The notes under the pieces: model-generated
What the model saw: the letters and a program-made list of their open reading frames with translations, nothing else
Told to the model about the DNA's origin: nothing
The model's database searches: none
NCBI GenBank assembly: GCA_946699065.1
Contig: CAMPDV010000221.1
Location: forward strand, 1-64,000
Direction of reading: 5' to 3'
Source: Loxodes magnus
Taxonomy: Eukaryota > Ciliophora > Karyorelictea > Loxodida > Loxodidae
DNA length: 64,000 nucleotides
Made by a program: the position numbers and the translations under genes
In this document: piece after piece, positions 49,261 to 61,271 of the stretch
Position numbering within the stretch: position 1 is the stretch's first letter
How the letters are laid out: every line of letters starts with the position of its first letter

Positions 49261-50128
49261 AACAAAATTAAGTGAGTGCTAGGATAAAAAAGGAAACTTA
49301 AATGGCTTCTATAAATATATTATTTCAATTTTAAAAAGAAACTCACCAACAGATATAATAAGGATGTATAGAAATGTTCTTGATAAAAATTACTAAATAA
49401 GAAGAACTGAGATACTTAATAACGACTCTTTTTAATAAAGTAAATTAAATATGAGCTGATAGAGTTTCTCAACTCTTATAACTGTTTCTTCTTTTGTATT
49501 ATAAGTATCTATTATTGTCTATTTCTCTCATACTTTCTATCTTTTTTATTATTGAGATAAATTAAATTAGTTTGGTTAATAATAAGGAAAAATAATTTAT
49601 TGATATCCTTGTGAAATAAGGTTCATAATCTCATATTCTCCATTAAAAATAATATTACTTTTAATTGCCCTTTAGTCTGAAATTATCTTTGTTTATATTT
49701 TTTTAATTCCTCGTTTTATCATAATAGATCTTATTAAGTTAGAATAAATTTTTGAATTTCTCTTTAAATAAGTCTTAAATAAAGGGTTCTAATCTAACTT
49801 GCAAATCACTATCTCTCAATTATTCATAATTTTCTTCCTTTATTATACTAAAATGTGATATTATCTTAACTGCTTCTTCTTTCATTCCTACAATATTTTG
49901 AGTCTTTTAACTCCTATTTATTTAATTTTTTATTTGTCCTTAAACCTTTCAAGTTAATATCTATCTTAAATATAATTTTTGAAGTGTTATATTAATGCAA
50001 ATTGATCTATTTTATGTTTAACACTTATAATACTTTAAAGCTTAACCATTCTTATTAATAGACTTTGTAACTTTTAATATTTAAACTTAATCAAATTTAT
50101 ATATTTTTTCTCTATTTCTTCACAACTC
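49261..50128. other. No gene seen
   Basis: AT-rich downstream region of the minus-strand TRIM gene. No motif was recognised. Confidence 0.4.
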
Positions 50129-52186
50129 TCAATCACTTTCTCTCAGCTATAATAATTACCACTATTTCTCTTTGGTACTATCATTTGCTACTGCTCTTAT
50201 GTCATATGTTCATATCACGTTGGGATTTTATTAGTAATCATTACTCCACATTCATAGTTTGCTATTTTAATAGATGCCATTATATCATAACGCATGTGAT
50301 TGTTTTTCATGAGGATATTGCTATCCATCCTTTACTATTTCCTTTTAATCATACACCCATGTTTACTTGAGATGGCTATTCTTGTCCCATATATAAACTT
50401 ATTCATTCTCATTCACATAGATAGTTGCTATTCCAGATGCTGTCTTTGGTAATTATAAAGTATGTTATTGTCATGCATTTGTTATGATGTCATATGATGA
50501 TATTTTACTTGTAAAATAGAAATTACTTTTTCTATTTGTCCAATTTTGATTTTAGATTATTCCTCCTACTATTCATGTTCTTTGATATTATACTCATATT
50601 CCATTACCATAAATAGAGTCTTGGCAGTTATTTAGCTATCTTGTTTCATTTTACCTTATATCATATATCTCACAAGAATTATAATACTTATATAATTCAG
50701 GAACCGTTTAAGTAAATGATGTTGGATCTTTTCCTCCAATGATGTACAAGTATCTGTCATTATCATATCCCATTTATTTGATTGCTTTTGGTTATATCAT
50801 ATTAGCTTATGATTTTATAGTGATATTGCTATTTTTGTTGGTATTAGTGTCTGTTGTGTTGATCTATAAGATTTTATCTAGATATGAATTAGTATCATAT
50901 CCTCCCACCTGTATTAATAGATAGTCATTGATTTAATAAGTTGATGATCAATTCTAAGTTATAGTTTTCATATTTTATACTATGCTGCTATTACAGATCT
51001 CACTGGTGTTATCTATCTTATAAGTCTAAACTTTATTTGTACCATAGAATACTCTCATGTATTTTGTTATCTTAGACTGCTCAAAATTACTTCTCTTAGT
51101 TATGTAATATTTATAGATAGGATCTTATGTTATTTAACTTCAATCACCTATCTAGAAATTGTCATCTTATTTGAGTTTGTCAAGCTAATCAGTGAGATCC
51201 TAGATTAGTTTATCTTTAATAGTCTCTTAACTCGACCTTTCTTATAGTTATTTTTAAAGACTTGAGCTATTTTATTAGTTGATATTGAGATCTTCTTATA
51301 ATTTTTATATCATAACAAGCATATTTTAATTCTCATTTACTCATTCCTATGTAAGTTAAGCATTTCCTTATTAATTTATCTATGTTGTATTCTGCTCTAG
51401 TTATTCCTTAACAACTGTCAGATATTCTCTTATTAGTACCTAATTAGTTAAGTTATCTTAAAATATGCTATCATAAAATTATTATAAACTCTAGCATTTC
51501 TCCTCTATCTATAGATTAAGCTCTTCCAATTAGTTCCTCTTTTTCTCGCATTGGTTAATATTGTCTTATTGCATATTTTAAATAGCTTTTATCTAACTGT
51601 CTAGTTGATGGTAATAGCCAAGATAGCTTTCAATCTTCTATTTCAACTAGTCTACCTATTACTATTTAGTGTTTTATATTTCATTTTTAGCTTGTTTGAG
51701 TTTTTTATCAAGTGATATAAACTACTGTATAAACTAAGCCTTATCTTTTATTAATTACACACCTATGATTTTCTATTTTTTATTCAAAGTAGATAAGTAT
51801 TCCTCTCTTTTTTACTAGATAGCTTGGATACTGCTTTCTATATCACTCTATAACTGTGGAACTGCTTCTTCCAAACTAGATAATTTATGACCTTTATGTG
51901 ATGTTTACTCACATTATACGCATATTCTTTAACTATCCTTAATGCAATATATAGTTAACAGTTAGTTATGAATCTAGCAGATGTCCTAGAGGTTACTTGG
52001 TTATTAGATAGCTTCTAATGGTATTTTAGTAACAATATTATGTTTTCTGCATTTAAACAACTATTAAAGATTAGATATTCTTTTCAAGCACTTCAAACAG
52101 ATAGTACATCCACAGTCTTGCCTCTTTGGTATTCTATTCTATTAATTAATGCATTTTTTACAAGCTATACACTTGTCTTCTTCCAT
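50129..52186 (-). CDS. TRIM-like RING/B-box/coiled-coil/Kelch protein, short form (685 aa)
   Basis: Unbroken from ATG 52186 to TGA 50129-50131, with a second in-frame TGA two codons later. The RING is KCIACKKC, RQDCGCTICLKCLK, CRKH. The B-box 2 is CQIHNQ, YC, CVQCEQ, HKGH. The coiled coil is about 200 residues shorter than in the 890-914-aa members. Kelch blades: LLIQVGGYDTNSYLDKI, GYDNDRYLYIIGGKDP near 470, WIVGGIIQNQN, LWMWSNDY. The codon in QIGDWSQIT at 51140-51142 is TGA, while the paralogue at 28487 has TGG at the matching NWSE. This is direct evidence for TGA as tryptophan. It is more diverged from the other copies than they are from one another. Confidence 0.87.
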
Positions 52187-53285
52187 TCTATTCTTAAAGA
52201 GATTATAAGATAAGTTATCTAAAAGCCATCAGAGTTACTTTAGTAACTATAATAGATTACTTAATTAATTACGGTACTCTCATCCTATTTTAAAATAAAA
52301 GCATAAAAATGTAAGAAACTTTCATCAAAAATTTGGATGATTTTGGTTGTAAAAGACTAATGAGAAATAGAGGAAATAGACATATGAAAAGTTAGGTGAT
52401 AGAGTAATAAGGTAGAACTATAATAGATATATAGCAGGTATAGTCACTTAGCTGTATTATCATTATCTAATCAATATTATTAAATTACTTGAAATCAAAA
52501 CTGAAAATTAATCTGTATAATCTAACTAAAAATTACTAGCTTTTTTAAAGCATGGTTTAATATAAAGACTAGGTTGCAAATAACTATAGGCTCATAGATA
52601 AGAAAACTTTTAGAGATTAGAACTTCTTTAGAGAGTCTAAGATATCACAGTATCTAGAAGAACTTTTTATGTAGTTATAATAATTTTAAGGTATTAGTTT
52701 GAGATTTAAAAGCATAGATTTTATAATCGATCGAATATGTTTATTATATTTAGTGTAATCATCTATAAGATTATTTAAATATCTGAATAACCATTTGATA
52801 ATGGACTGTTCTTAGAGAAAATTGAGTTGCTAATTTATTTCGAATTTTAAGCTTTAAAGATATTTTATTCTTAAGATTCAAGTCTTATATTCATGACTCC
52901 TTTTTTGAAATATCCAGTTGCATTCCAAAAAAAATTAGGTCTTTAGCTATGTTATTTATACCTATTATAATTGCCTTAGTTTTATTTTTAGTTTTAAAAG
53001 ATACTATAACTGATGATATAAATCATTATTCATTAATATACAAAATAATTATCTACTTTTAATTACCTTTTCACATAAAAATTCTCACTCTTATTTATTC
53101 ACTTTTTAATTAGACTCTTTTAGATAATATCACATATTACTGTGATGTCTTTTCTCCAAAATTTTTGCAAGTATTCTTTCTTACTTCTGTTGTGATTACT
53201 TCTAGTAGCTTTTATAAAATTAGAAAAAAAGAGGTTTAATAATTCTAAACTCAAAAACAAATAAATTTAACATTTTACGTTCGTA
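52187..53285. other. No gene seen
   Basis: AT-rich sequence between the start of a TRIM gene and the end of the LRR/CNBD gene; no recognisable feature. Confidence 0.4.
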
Positions 53286-56200
53286 TCAGGTTTCTCTATT
53301 TAACACCACCTTCTAGACCTTTTGAAGCTTTTTATCATTTTGATCGAACTTTTCCATTGTTTTGAACAGTTTACTAAACTGCTGTTTTTACGTTTCCAGT
53401 TTTTGGAACTCTTCAAGAATACTTTAGTACTAGGATTGATTGAACTTCGATTTACTCTTTTTTTGCATTTCCTTCATTTCAGATTCTAGAAGATTCACAT
53501 CTCCTTATTTTAGCTTCATATGGTTCTTTAAATTCTTCTTGTAGTCCTTAAATTTAGCCTGAGTAAACTATGGGTCTTAAGCAACTGAAATTAGATTCTA
53601 TAGGGTTTACTGTACCTCTGCTTCATCTTCTTTCAAGCCTATAAGCTTTAGTTTCATCTAATCCTCAAGGCTTTGGTTTTTACCTTTATTTGATTACTTA
53701 ACTCCAAGAAACTTCCTCTAAAATACTGCCTCTAGCTTCTATTACTAAGGCGGTGTAGCACAGAAGAATTTACCAGAAAACAGTGCTCTTTGCTAAGGAT
53801 TTCCCACAATAGAAAATTTCTGCGTTTTAGTTCCTTCAGACTGATCTGGAAGATAAGTTGAGCATTATGAGTTCAGCTTGGCATTAAAGTTATTTCATCT
53901 TTTGGCCATTTACTTCTACCTGCTTTCCCTTAATTACTGTAGTTACTTCTAGTTGAACTACTCCCTTTATACTTCCAAGTGCTTTCTTGCTTTTCTTTAC
54001 CCTCCTAAATATTTCTCCTCTACTTCATCAAAATCACTTAAAGTCTTCAAGGTTGACTTTATTTATAGTACTTAGTCGTAGTTGATTTGGTACTAGTGAG
54101 GGAGTATTAGCTTAGGCTTAGGACAGACTGATTCTACCTCCTATAGAAATTTCTAGATTTGCTTGCTGATTTTATCCTCCTTAGAGAAAAGCGAAGCTTT
54201 CTGGGATAAGGTTAAGAAAAGATCTTCCTTTAATGACCGTCTGTTGATGCTGAACAGCGAGTTGCGTAGATAATCTTGGCTACTGATTAGTTACTTAGCT
54301 GAGAAATCTGTGGTGAGTTGCTAAGATTTGTAGATATTTATGTTTGAGGGATTGAACAAGGCATCAGGTTCATTCAGTATCTATTGAGAATTTTTGAGCG
54401 AATAATTCTTATAGATCACGTCTTTGATTATTGGAAAGTTCCTTAGGAATCGGCTAAACTCATTTTTGGATATGAAGAGTACAGCTCCAGGTTCTATACC
54501 TATTAACTTGTACTAAAGTAATTCAGGAAAAAGAAGACATTCAGCTCCAAAAATATCTCATTACCTCAGAACTTTACCAGATAGACTCACCTAAATACCT
54601 TTAGACGTTCTATACTGGATCTTGCCACTGATGAGTATAAGCATTTCACTGTTAAATACTCCCTCTTCTTTGATAACCTAGCGATAAGTAAAATTGCGAT
54701 AGCTAAATTCATTCACTATATTATTAAGTAAGCCTTTACTCACTCCACTGAATAAATAATGATTCTTCATTGTTTTTATTATTTGATTCTGCTGCATTTC
54801 GTTTTAAGGTTCGAACTTTGATTAGAACTCAACAAGCGCTTTTCTCTCTGATTTCGCATTTAGTAAAGTTTAGTACTCCTTTTAACTATTTTAAAGCATT
54901 TTAGTTTCTTAACTTACTTTCTTTTACTTTAAGCCTTTATCATTTGGGTATTCTAACATCACTTCATTATGTTCAGTGTGCTTATTCTACGCTTCCTTAT
55001 GGTTTAAATCAGACAAATTTCTTTTCCCAAATTCTTGGTCTTTAATCTCATACCTATCTGAAAAAAGGAACTCTTAGAACTTATTCTGCTTTTACTTCGA
55101 CTTTACTTCTTTTTAGTTTTTGCAGTCTTTTATCGCATTTCTATCTACACCCTTCATCTTCATACTCTAGACTTAGATGCTCGCTTCTAAATCCTATTCT
55201 TTACTCTACTCTGAGCTACTTTCGATAAGAGAACCAGAAGCACTACTTTCATTCTGAGTTTCCTGAGTTTAGGTTTATTGCTCACTTTAGTTTCTATCTT
55301 CAAGTAAAAAGGGAATCGAGAAAAAGTAGGAGTGCTTTTCAATCTAAGCTTATTTGCTTTTCCTATTTGCTGATTTGCTTGCTAATTAATAGTCTATCAC
55401 CTAGAGATCTGGCAACAGTCCTTAAACTTAATTGATGTAATACCCTTACTGCGATATTGGATTACCCTTCATAACCAGAAAGTTCAATTTTTAGTTATAA
55501 AGTAGAGGTTGCATTGATGAGCTCTACGATATGTTATTATACTCCAGATTTAGCCTCTTGAGATTTTTTATTTACTCTAAGTCTGATATCTTAGATATAT
55601 AGTTATACCCTAAGTTTAGTTCCCTTAGACTTAGGTTATTTGTTAAACCTGAAAGTCTCTTTATTCTGTTATATGACAGATCTAGTATCTTAAGACTTTT
55701 GAGCTTATCCAGGTTCTCTATTTATGCTATCTGGTTGTTACATAGTTCAAGTGACTGTATAAATAAGCTTACTTGTATGCTTGTAGGTAGTCCTTTTATA
55801 GACTAGATTTAGTTATTTCCAAGACAGAGGATTTTCAAGCTCTAGAAGGAAATCACGTAAGAAGGAATTTCCTTTATAGCCTTAAATCTCAGGTTTAGAA
55901 TATTATCCTCTGGTTGTTTCTCTGGTATTACTATTTGTATCTCTTTCTGCTAGTTTTATTTAGTGGATGGTGAATTGCTTGACTAAATCATCTAAATTGG
56001 CTCATTTAAATTAATCCGTTTTTAATCAGATTTTACGCACTGCTATTTTTTTCTGTCTTAAGTCGGGAATTTTTACTACTCCCCTGTAGCTTTATCACTT
56101 TCTGAGTCAGATGAAGGCTGATACATTTATCTTGTCCTATCTGCATTACTTCGTGAATTGAAACTCACTTCGAACTATTCTTCAGACATCTTCGCACTTA

Positions 56201-57095
56201 GATTCCTGCCTTTTCTCTTCTTCTCCATTTTCTAGGAAAAGTCGTATGATGATTTTTCTTTCTTCTCCTTGCTAAAATCACTGCTTTAAGTTTTATGCTT
56301 TGTATTATTCTATTTCCCTCTGCTTTAGCTCATGTTCTCTTAGACCTAGAGACTTCAGTGTAGAGAGTTATTTCCTAGTTAGCCGTCTGAAATGAAAGAG
56401 TTTCCTAAAGTATCTCCAAAGTTGCTCTTCTTCGATTTCCCTATCTAATCATCCTGTTCATTCAAATCACTAATCTTAGTTAACATTTAAGACTCGAAAG
56501 TCCAATCAAAGTTATCCAGAAGCTCTTAGTTACTAGTTTAGCTTAAATCGCTGACCTACTCTTAGTATTTCACCTCTTTTTGGGTAGAGAAATCGGATGA
56601 AGTGAAGCGAGGTATAACAGAAGTATTCTGAATAGTATGATCCTTCGAGCTATCTTCTATATCGATTTTAGTCCCTAACTAGCCTATGTCACAGTATATG
56701 GTGAATGGTTTTTTAGACTTAGCAATCGCTTTTTCAAATTTGTTCTATAATTCTTCATCCCACTCTATCGGGTTCTTTTCAAGGTATAAAATAGTCAACT
56801 CAGATTTATTCTTCTCAAGTAGTTTGACAATTACCTCGATCCCCTCCTTACTTAACTAATTCCCTTTGCATCTCAAAGTTCTGAAATAGCTATCAAACTG
56901 GAAGGCATTAAGTAAAGCGCTAAAGTAGTTGTTAGTCAAAGCAGAATTATCCAGGTTGATTTCTCTAGCTTATTCCTAGGCCTTTGACTCAATGATTATG
57001 CTATCTTAAGCCTGAAGTCCGAATAGCTTACAGCATTTATTGAAGTTCTTTTTTAGGTTTTATAGTGATTATTTGAAGGCATTTTGTGATGTCAT
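53286..57095 (-). CDS. Leucine-rich-repeat protein with cyclic-nucleotide-binding domain (1269 aa)
   Basis: One intron-free frame from ATG 57095 to TGA 53286-53288. Residues about 30-120 contain a ribonuclease-inhibitor-type repeat (ALLNAFQFDSYFRTLRCKGN, LSKEGIEVIVKLLEKN). Residues 130-380 are serine-rich and disordered. Residues 390-540 form five or more SDS22-like repeats (SLKILCLGNNQIQSIKGLP, LKILDLSYNRIKRLSGL, LRELNLGYNYISKISDL). A cNMP-binding fold spans about 775-890: HYLFSG, LILISGKIQY, VLRQWDIFGAECLL, with W846 from TGA. A coiled coil ends the protein. Such proteins usually act as soluble scaffolds or cyclic-nucleotide sensors. The R of the phosphate cassette is not evident, so ligand binding is uncertain. 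A 175-bp piece is duplicated at 25706. Confidence 0.87.
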
Positions 57096-57814
57096 TTTTT
57101 AAACTTGGTACCTTAAATTTATCTTCTTAAGACTATTTAAGGAATTTTAAGGATTTAATAGACTTTATTAAGTAAAAGGAAGGGAAAAAGTACTTAAAAT
57201 ATGAATGGCTAGTATTTTGCGTAACGAGGGAATTAATGGCGGGTAAGATTGGTTGGCTTAAAAGGATGAAAGTGGATATGTAGACCTATGAGATTACGGT
57301 GGCTATTTTGATGGAGAATGGGAAATTATACCTGGTTGATGACTAAGAGATCAGTGCTTAGAAGAAGGACATGATAAGTACTGACTGTATTAGTTTATAG
57401 CTTTGAATGAGAATCAATGTAGTTAGCTCTATCTATCGCCTTAGCTTAAGTTACGCTAATGGTCTTAAATAGAGCTTTCTTAAAGATCTGGAGTGAACAC
57501 TCTTGCATGTCACTCCTATTGAAATAACTTTTTTACTATTGTACATCAAAGCTCTAAATTGACGACCATCATAAGAGTTAAGCATCAAATGCCAGCTATC
57601 ACATCTATTTCTCAGTCTATAAAGCCAACTTCAACTTCAACTTCAAGTAAGAAATTGTTAGAAATTAAAGCCTCCATATGCAACTTTCTAGTTCTCCCTC
57701 ATTATTTAGCATGTTAAGATAGACAAGAATACAGTCAGTATTCTTAGCTCTTTATGTAATTGCTCTTTAATAAGTAACATATATTATCAAACAATTATTT
57801 AACACTAAAGTTCC
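57096..57814. other. Intergenic region between LRR/CNBD and potassium-channel genes
   Basis: It should contain the promoter of the minus-strand LRR gene and the 3' end of the channel gene. It is less AT-rich than most spacers and may hold a small plus-strand gene. Confidence 0.4.
57236..57562 (+). CDS. Possible small protein, 108 aa
   Basis: A plus-strand frame starts MAGKIGWLKRMKVDMQTYEI, continues VAILMENGKLYLVDDQEISA and ends at TGA 57560-57562; one internal TGA reads W. Composition is protein-like, but two overlapping frames (one from ATG 57205) look almost as good, and no family is recognised. I list it because the G content is unusual for a spacer. Confidence 0.25.
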
Positions 57815-59784
57815 TCAAATTACAGACAATATCTTAGAGTCAATTTCTTCATAATCATTTTCTAGATTTAATTACAGATTTGAGATTTTACTCATCAGCG
57901 ACTGCTAGATTTTAGATAGTCTGCTATTAGCGTTTTCGTATTCTTGCGCTTGATCTAATTAGTTGTTATCCATCTGCTCATCAAACTTGCATGTTATTTA
58001 GCTTGAAGAATTTTAGTACTGCTAGAAGCTGATGCTGTTGTCTTCTTCTATTACGTCTATATTCTGAAACTTTTTCTGAGCTACTGAACCATTTTCTTCA
58101 TAGCTATTCTCTAAATCTAGTTATTCTTACCTTTACTACTAGCAGTTTACTTTTGGGAATTCTCTTCCTAGCTTGATTTTCCAATTTGCTTGGTATTCTA
58201 ATTTCCGTTTCTTAGATCTGAAGCTAAATATTTTTTAATACTTTATTGATCGAAAATTCGTTTGAATTACTAGACACTAGCAGTTACCGAACTACTGAGT
58301 AGCTATTTTCTCTTCTTATGAGACTTAGGGCTACATCATAATAAATCTAGTGTCTTAAACTATTATAAAATCTCTTTTGCCGAACTCGTTTTTATCTAAG
58401 AATTCGGATTAAGCTTTTTGGAGTAGAGATTGAGCAAATTAATCTTATACCACAACGCTCGTTTGTACTACAACGAATTGAACTAGTCAGATTATGCTTC
58501 CACTTTACTCCTCTACTGTAAGTAGTAGAACTTCTAGTACCTCCATCTATTGATCACTTCATAGAACTTCAACTCATTGAATTTGTAGCTTTGGTTGTTC
58601 TTGCTTTTTATCTTGAATCTGTAGAACCGTTAGATACAAACAGCAGCTGTGTCAAAATGATCTTTCTTAGTTTTTTCGTTTTATAGGAACTGGAGGGAAA
58701 ACTACTCAGAGTGAGATAAACAAGCGAATTCAAAGCCAGAGTTAACCAGACCTGATAGTAGAAAGGATCCTGCTAAAGCGATGCAAATAGCTATTCCTCT
58801 ACCACCTAAGGAGCCTGGCTGAATATCTCCATAGCCAACCGTCATTAGGGTTATATAGATACTATAAAGGCAGTTGAAGTAAGATGTTGAAAGCGTTTCA
58901 GAGTAGTCTTTATCAAAGTAGTAGATAAAGCCAACTCTTTCCATAAGTCTAAGCAAATATGACAGCATAAAGGGGATAGTCAAACAGCCAAAGAAGAGTA
59001 TCTTGAAGTTATACTGGTTGTACCAAGTCTTGATGAGGAAGTTATCAGTGTAATGGAACTTATTGAGAGTAGAAAAGAACTTTCCTTTATGACCAGCAAG
59101 AGGAGAGTAATACCTGACAATGTCTTTCAGAATGATAATACGGAGCATCATAGCTAGGATGATTCAAGTTTTAATCGCGTCGTACTTCTCGCAAATGTTG
59201 ATATAGTCAAAGCCCTCTATAAAGGGAGGAATATGAATCAGTAGAATGAAAAAGTACAATATTGAATTTCCAGCTTCGTATAGGTTATAAGGAGACTTAC
59301 TGCGTGGAATCAAAAACTTGATTCTGTTTATATTAGCTTAGTTCTTAAAGCTCTAGTAGAGATACTTCATTCCAAACAGGATAATAAACTCAATAGTTAT
59401 CCTTAAATAGTTAGCCACTATAAAAGCAGCCTTCATGTTTTTAATATCACATGAAAGAAAATCAAGAGTAGTAGTAAATCCCACTGTCAAAATAACAGTA
59501 ACAGCTAGCTTTTTCTGGTTTGTCTAGAGTTAAGAATATTCACTAGAGTATTGATTGAAGATGGCTTAGCTCTTAGTATTGAGTCTTCTGTTAAAGCTGC
59601 TAAATTGCTTTTTTTGGATACTCATTTTTTTCTTTAATTTTTCCTTTTTGTTCTCTAGCTTAACCTGTTTGTACTCCTCAGCTTCTTTTATTGCTTTTTC
59701 GTTTTCGGTTTTTTTTAGTATGCCAATATTGTTAAATCGTCTTGGAGATGTTGGTAGACTTGGGTCAGTTTCGTAATACTCCAT
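57815..59784 (-). CDS. SK-like potassium channel with IQ-type calmodulin site (about 651 aa)
   Basis: Starts at ATG 59784 (MEYYETDPSLPTSPRR) and ends at TGA 57815-57817. Six membrane segments are visible: about 93-112, 119-143, 173-192, 203-224 (S4-like, AIKTWIILAMMLRI), 262-283, and after the pore. The selectivity filter TLMTVGYGDIQPG is at 312-324. After S6 comes HFDTAAVCIQRFYRFKIK (377-393), which resembles an IQ motif where small-conductance calcium-activated channels bind calmodulin. S4 has few positive charges, in keeping with SK rather than Kv type. W207 is TGA (59164-59166). The tail is S-, K- and Q-rich, ending in a coiled coil (EYENANSRLSKIQQSLMSKI) read only if a 14- or 20-nt intron is removed. 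Ciliates use such channels in membrane excitability. Confidence 0.85.
58117..58130 (-). other. Candidate 14-nt intron in the channel gene
   Basis: On the minus strand gtaagaataactag, a canonical GTAAG donor and TAG acceptor, interrupts codon G-AT. Removing it joins the channel frame to an acidic coiled-coil frame ending at a TGA. A 20-nt version (58111-58130, ending atttag) gives the same frame. Without removal the tail becomes basic and low-complexity. Confidence 0.55.
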
Positions 59785-60094
59785 TTAATGTTTGAATTTA
59801 AATTTAAATTTAAATTTGACTTCGAAGCTAAAAAGGGATTTTTTCAGTAAGGTAGATAAATAGTCAGTCTGTTAGTTAATACAGAGAAAGTTTAGAAGAG
59901 CTTTGAAAATCCCAAGATCTAAAGACTACTGCTAAGAGTTAAGAACCTTAGCGGTGAATTTTAAGAATGAAGCTAGCTTATAATGAAAGCCATGGACCAG
60001 ATTAGAAAATAAAAGCGAGATTCTCTGAGGACTGATCTTTGATTAACTACTAGTGAGTAAAAGTTCATAACTCAGAACTAAGATGGATCTTTTT
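59785..60094. promoter_or_regulatory. Upstream region of the channel gene
   Basis: 310 bp separate the TGA of the upstream gene from the channel ATG. An aaatttaaatttaaatttaa run (59797-59818) lies just before the start. No known promoter motif. Confidence 0.35.
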
Positions 60095-61271
60095 TCAGCG
60101 TATATAAGAGCTGATTTATGGATAGTTACCTTGGAGGTTAAATTGCATAAAGTCTAACAGGAGCTTAATAAATTGACCAAAATTTACTCAACCTAAATCA
60201 ACTCAACATGCAAAGCCAAAGTTTTCCTTATGATTTTTTTCACAACCATATCTACAACACCAAATTGAATCGTTCCATTCGTTGTATCAACTATAGTTAG
60301 GCAACTTAAAGTAACCTCTTATATGTAACAGGCATAAGAGCATCAAATTTGCTATACTAACCATTATCTCTCTGTCTTAGAAATCGGTTACCATAGTTTA
60401 TTATCACCTCATCAGCTAAAGTATCTCTACTATGCTCTAGTCAAGCATTAGAAGCTTTGCTCACTAATAGTTCTTAGTTGAAACATTTTCAATTCTTATC
60501 AACCTCTTAACTTCCTTTTAAATGTCAAAGAATTATAAGCTTCTAAGAAGTTTGCGTATATTTAAAAACCGAAAGATAGACTTAAGTCAGTCCTAAGATA
60601 GAGATGATTCACTATTATTGTATTAGAGATTAACAGGAAGCAAAACAACGATTAATTACCGTAAGTCTTGCAAATAAGGATTAGAAGTAGCACCAAGAAT
60701 GACTCTTTTAGAATAAGGGTAAAGAAAATGTAGTTAGCATGTTAGGTAAAAAAGGTAACAACAAATATAAAGATATTATGTTGACTTATCTCAATTGCAG
60801 CCTTGGTTACAAGATATTACTTAAAATATCTAAGCCACTATCATAGCCCTTAAGTTTTAGATTTAAAACCTTAAGAGCAGGAAAAAGAAGCATAAAATGA
60901 TGCTCAATACTTTAAGACGCTAAAAAGGAAGAAATCTGCCTGTCTTTTTCAACTTCAATTAACATATTCAGCATAAGAAAAGCACTTGATCTACTTCTAA
61001 ATAATGCAGACTCTTTAGAAAATTACTCGTTTACTTAGGTGTCAATAGGGATAGCTTTTTAGTAGCCTCCTTCTTAACAAATCTCATATACTTGCTTATT
61101 AACATTCCTTTATTTATCAAATGTTATCTAGAGCTAGATAAATAAGTTAACCCAATAGAGTAAACTTGACTATAATCTCACTATCTTAATATTAATTTCC
61201 ATTTCCTCCTCTTCTACCATTCTTCCTCTTCTATGCTTCTCCTCTTTTCGATCGCATTTGCTATTTTTCAT
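60095..61271 (-). CDS. Helical protein of unknown function with a 19-nt intron (385 aa)
   Basis: ATG 61271 opens MKNSKCDRKEEKHRRGRM. The first exon reads VYEICQEGGYQKAIPIDTQV, SAFLMLNMLIEVEKDRQISS and FPALKVLNLKLKGYDSGLDI, then stops making sense. Removing a 19-nt GT-AG segment (60802-60820) restores a frame with KRVILGATSNPYLQDLRQLI, WLKSIFRFLNIRKLLRSLQF and VNFGQFIKLLLDFMQFNLQG, ending at TGA 60095-60097 with another TGA 11 codons on. About seven W codons in the second exon are TGA. Leucine-rich helices suggest an armadillo-like or scaffold fold, but I recognise no family. It lies 310 bp upstream of the channel on the same strand. Confidence 0.5.
60802..60820 (-). other. Candidate 19-nt intron
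   Basis: On the minus strand gtaatatcttgtaaccaag lies between the two coherent frames of the gene at 60095-61271, phase 1. Confidence 0.4.

Noticed and set aside
59566-59784. Standard-code frames around the channel start taken as separate small genes
   Set aside because: They are parts of the single channel frame (minus) or its antisense shadow (plus) once TAA, TAG and TGA are decoded correctly.
59785-60304. In-frame fusion of the upstream gene to the channel
   Set aside because: A stop-free frame does run into the channel ATG, but the upstream gene's better frame ends at TGA 60095, and open frames are uninformative in this code.
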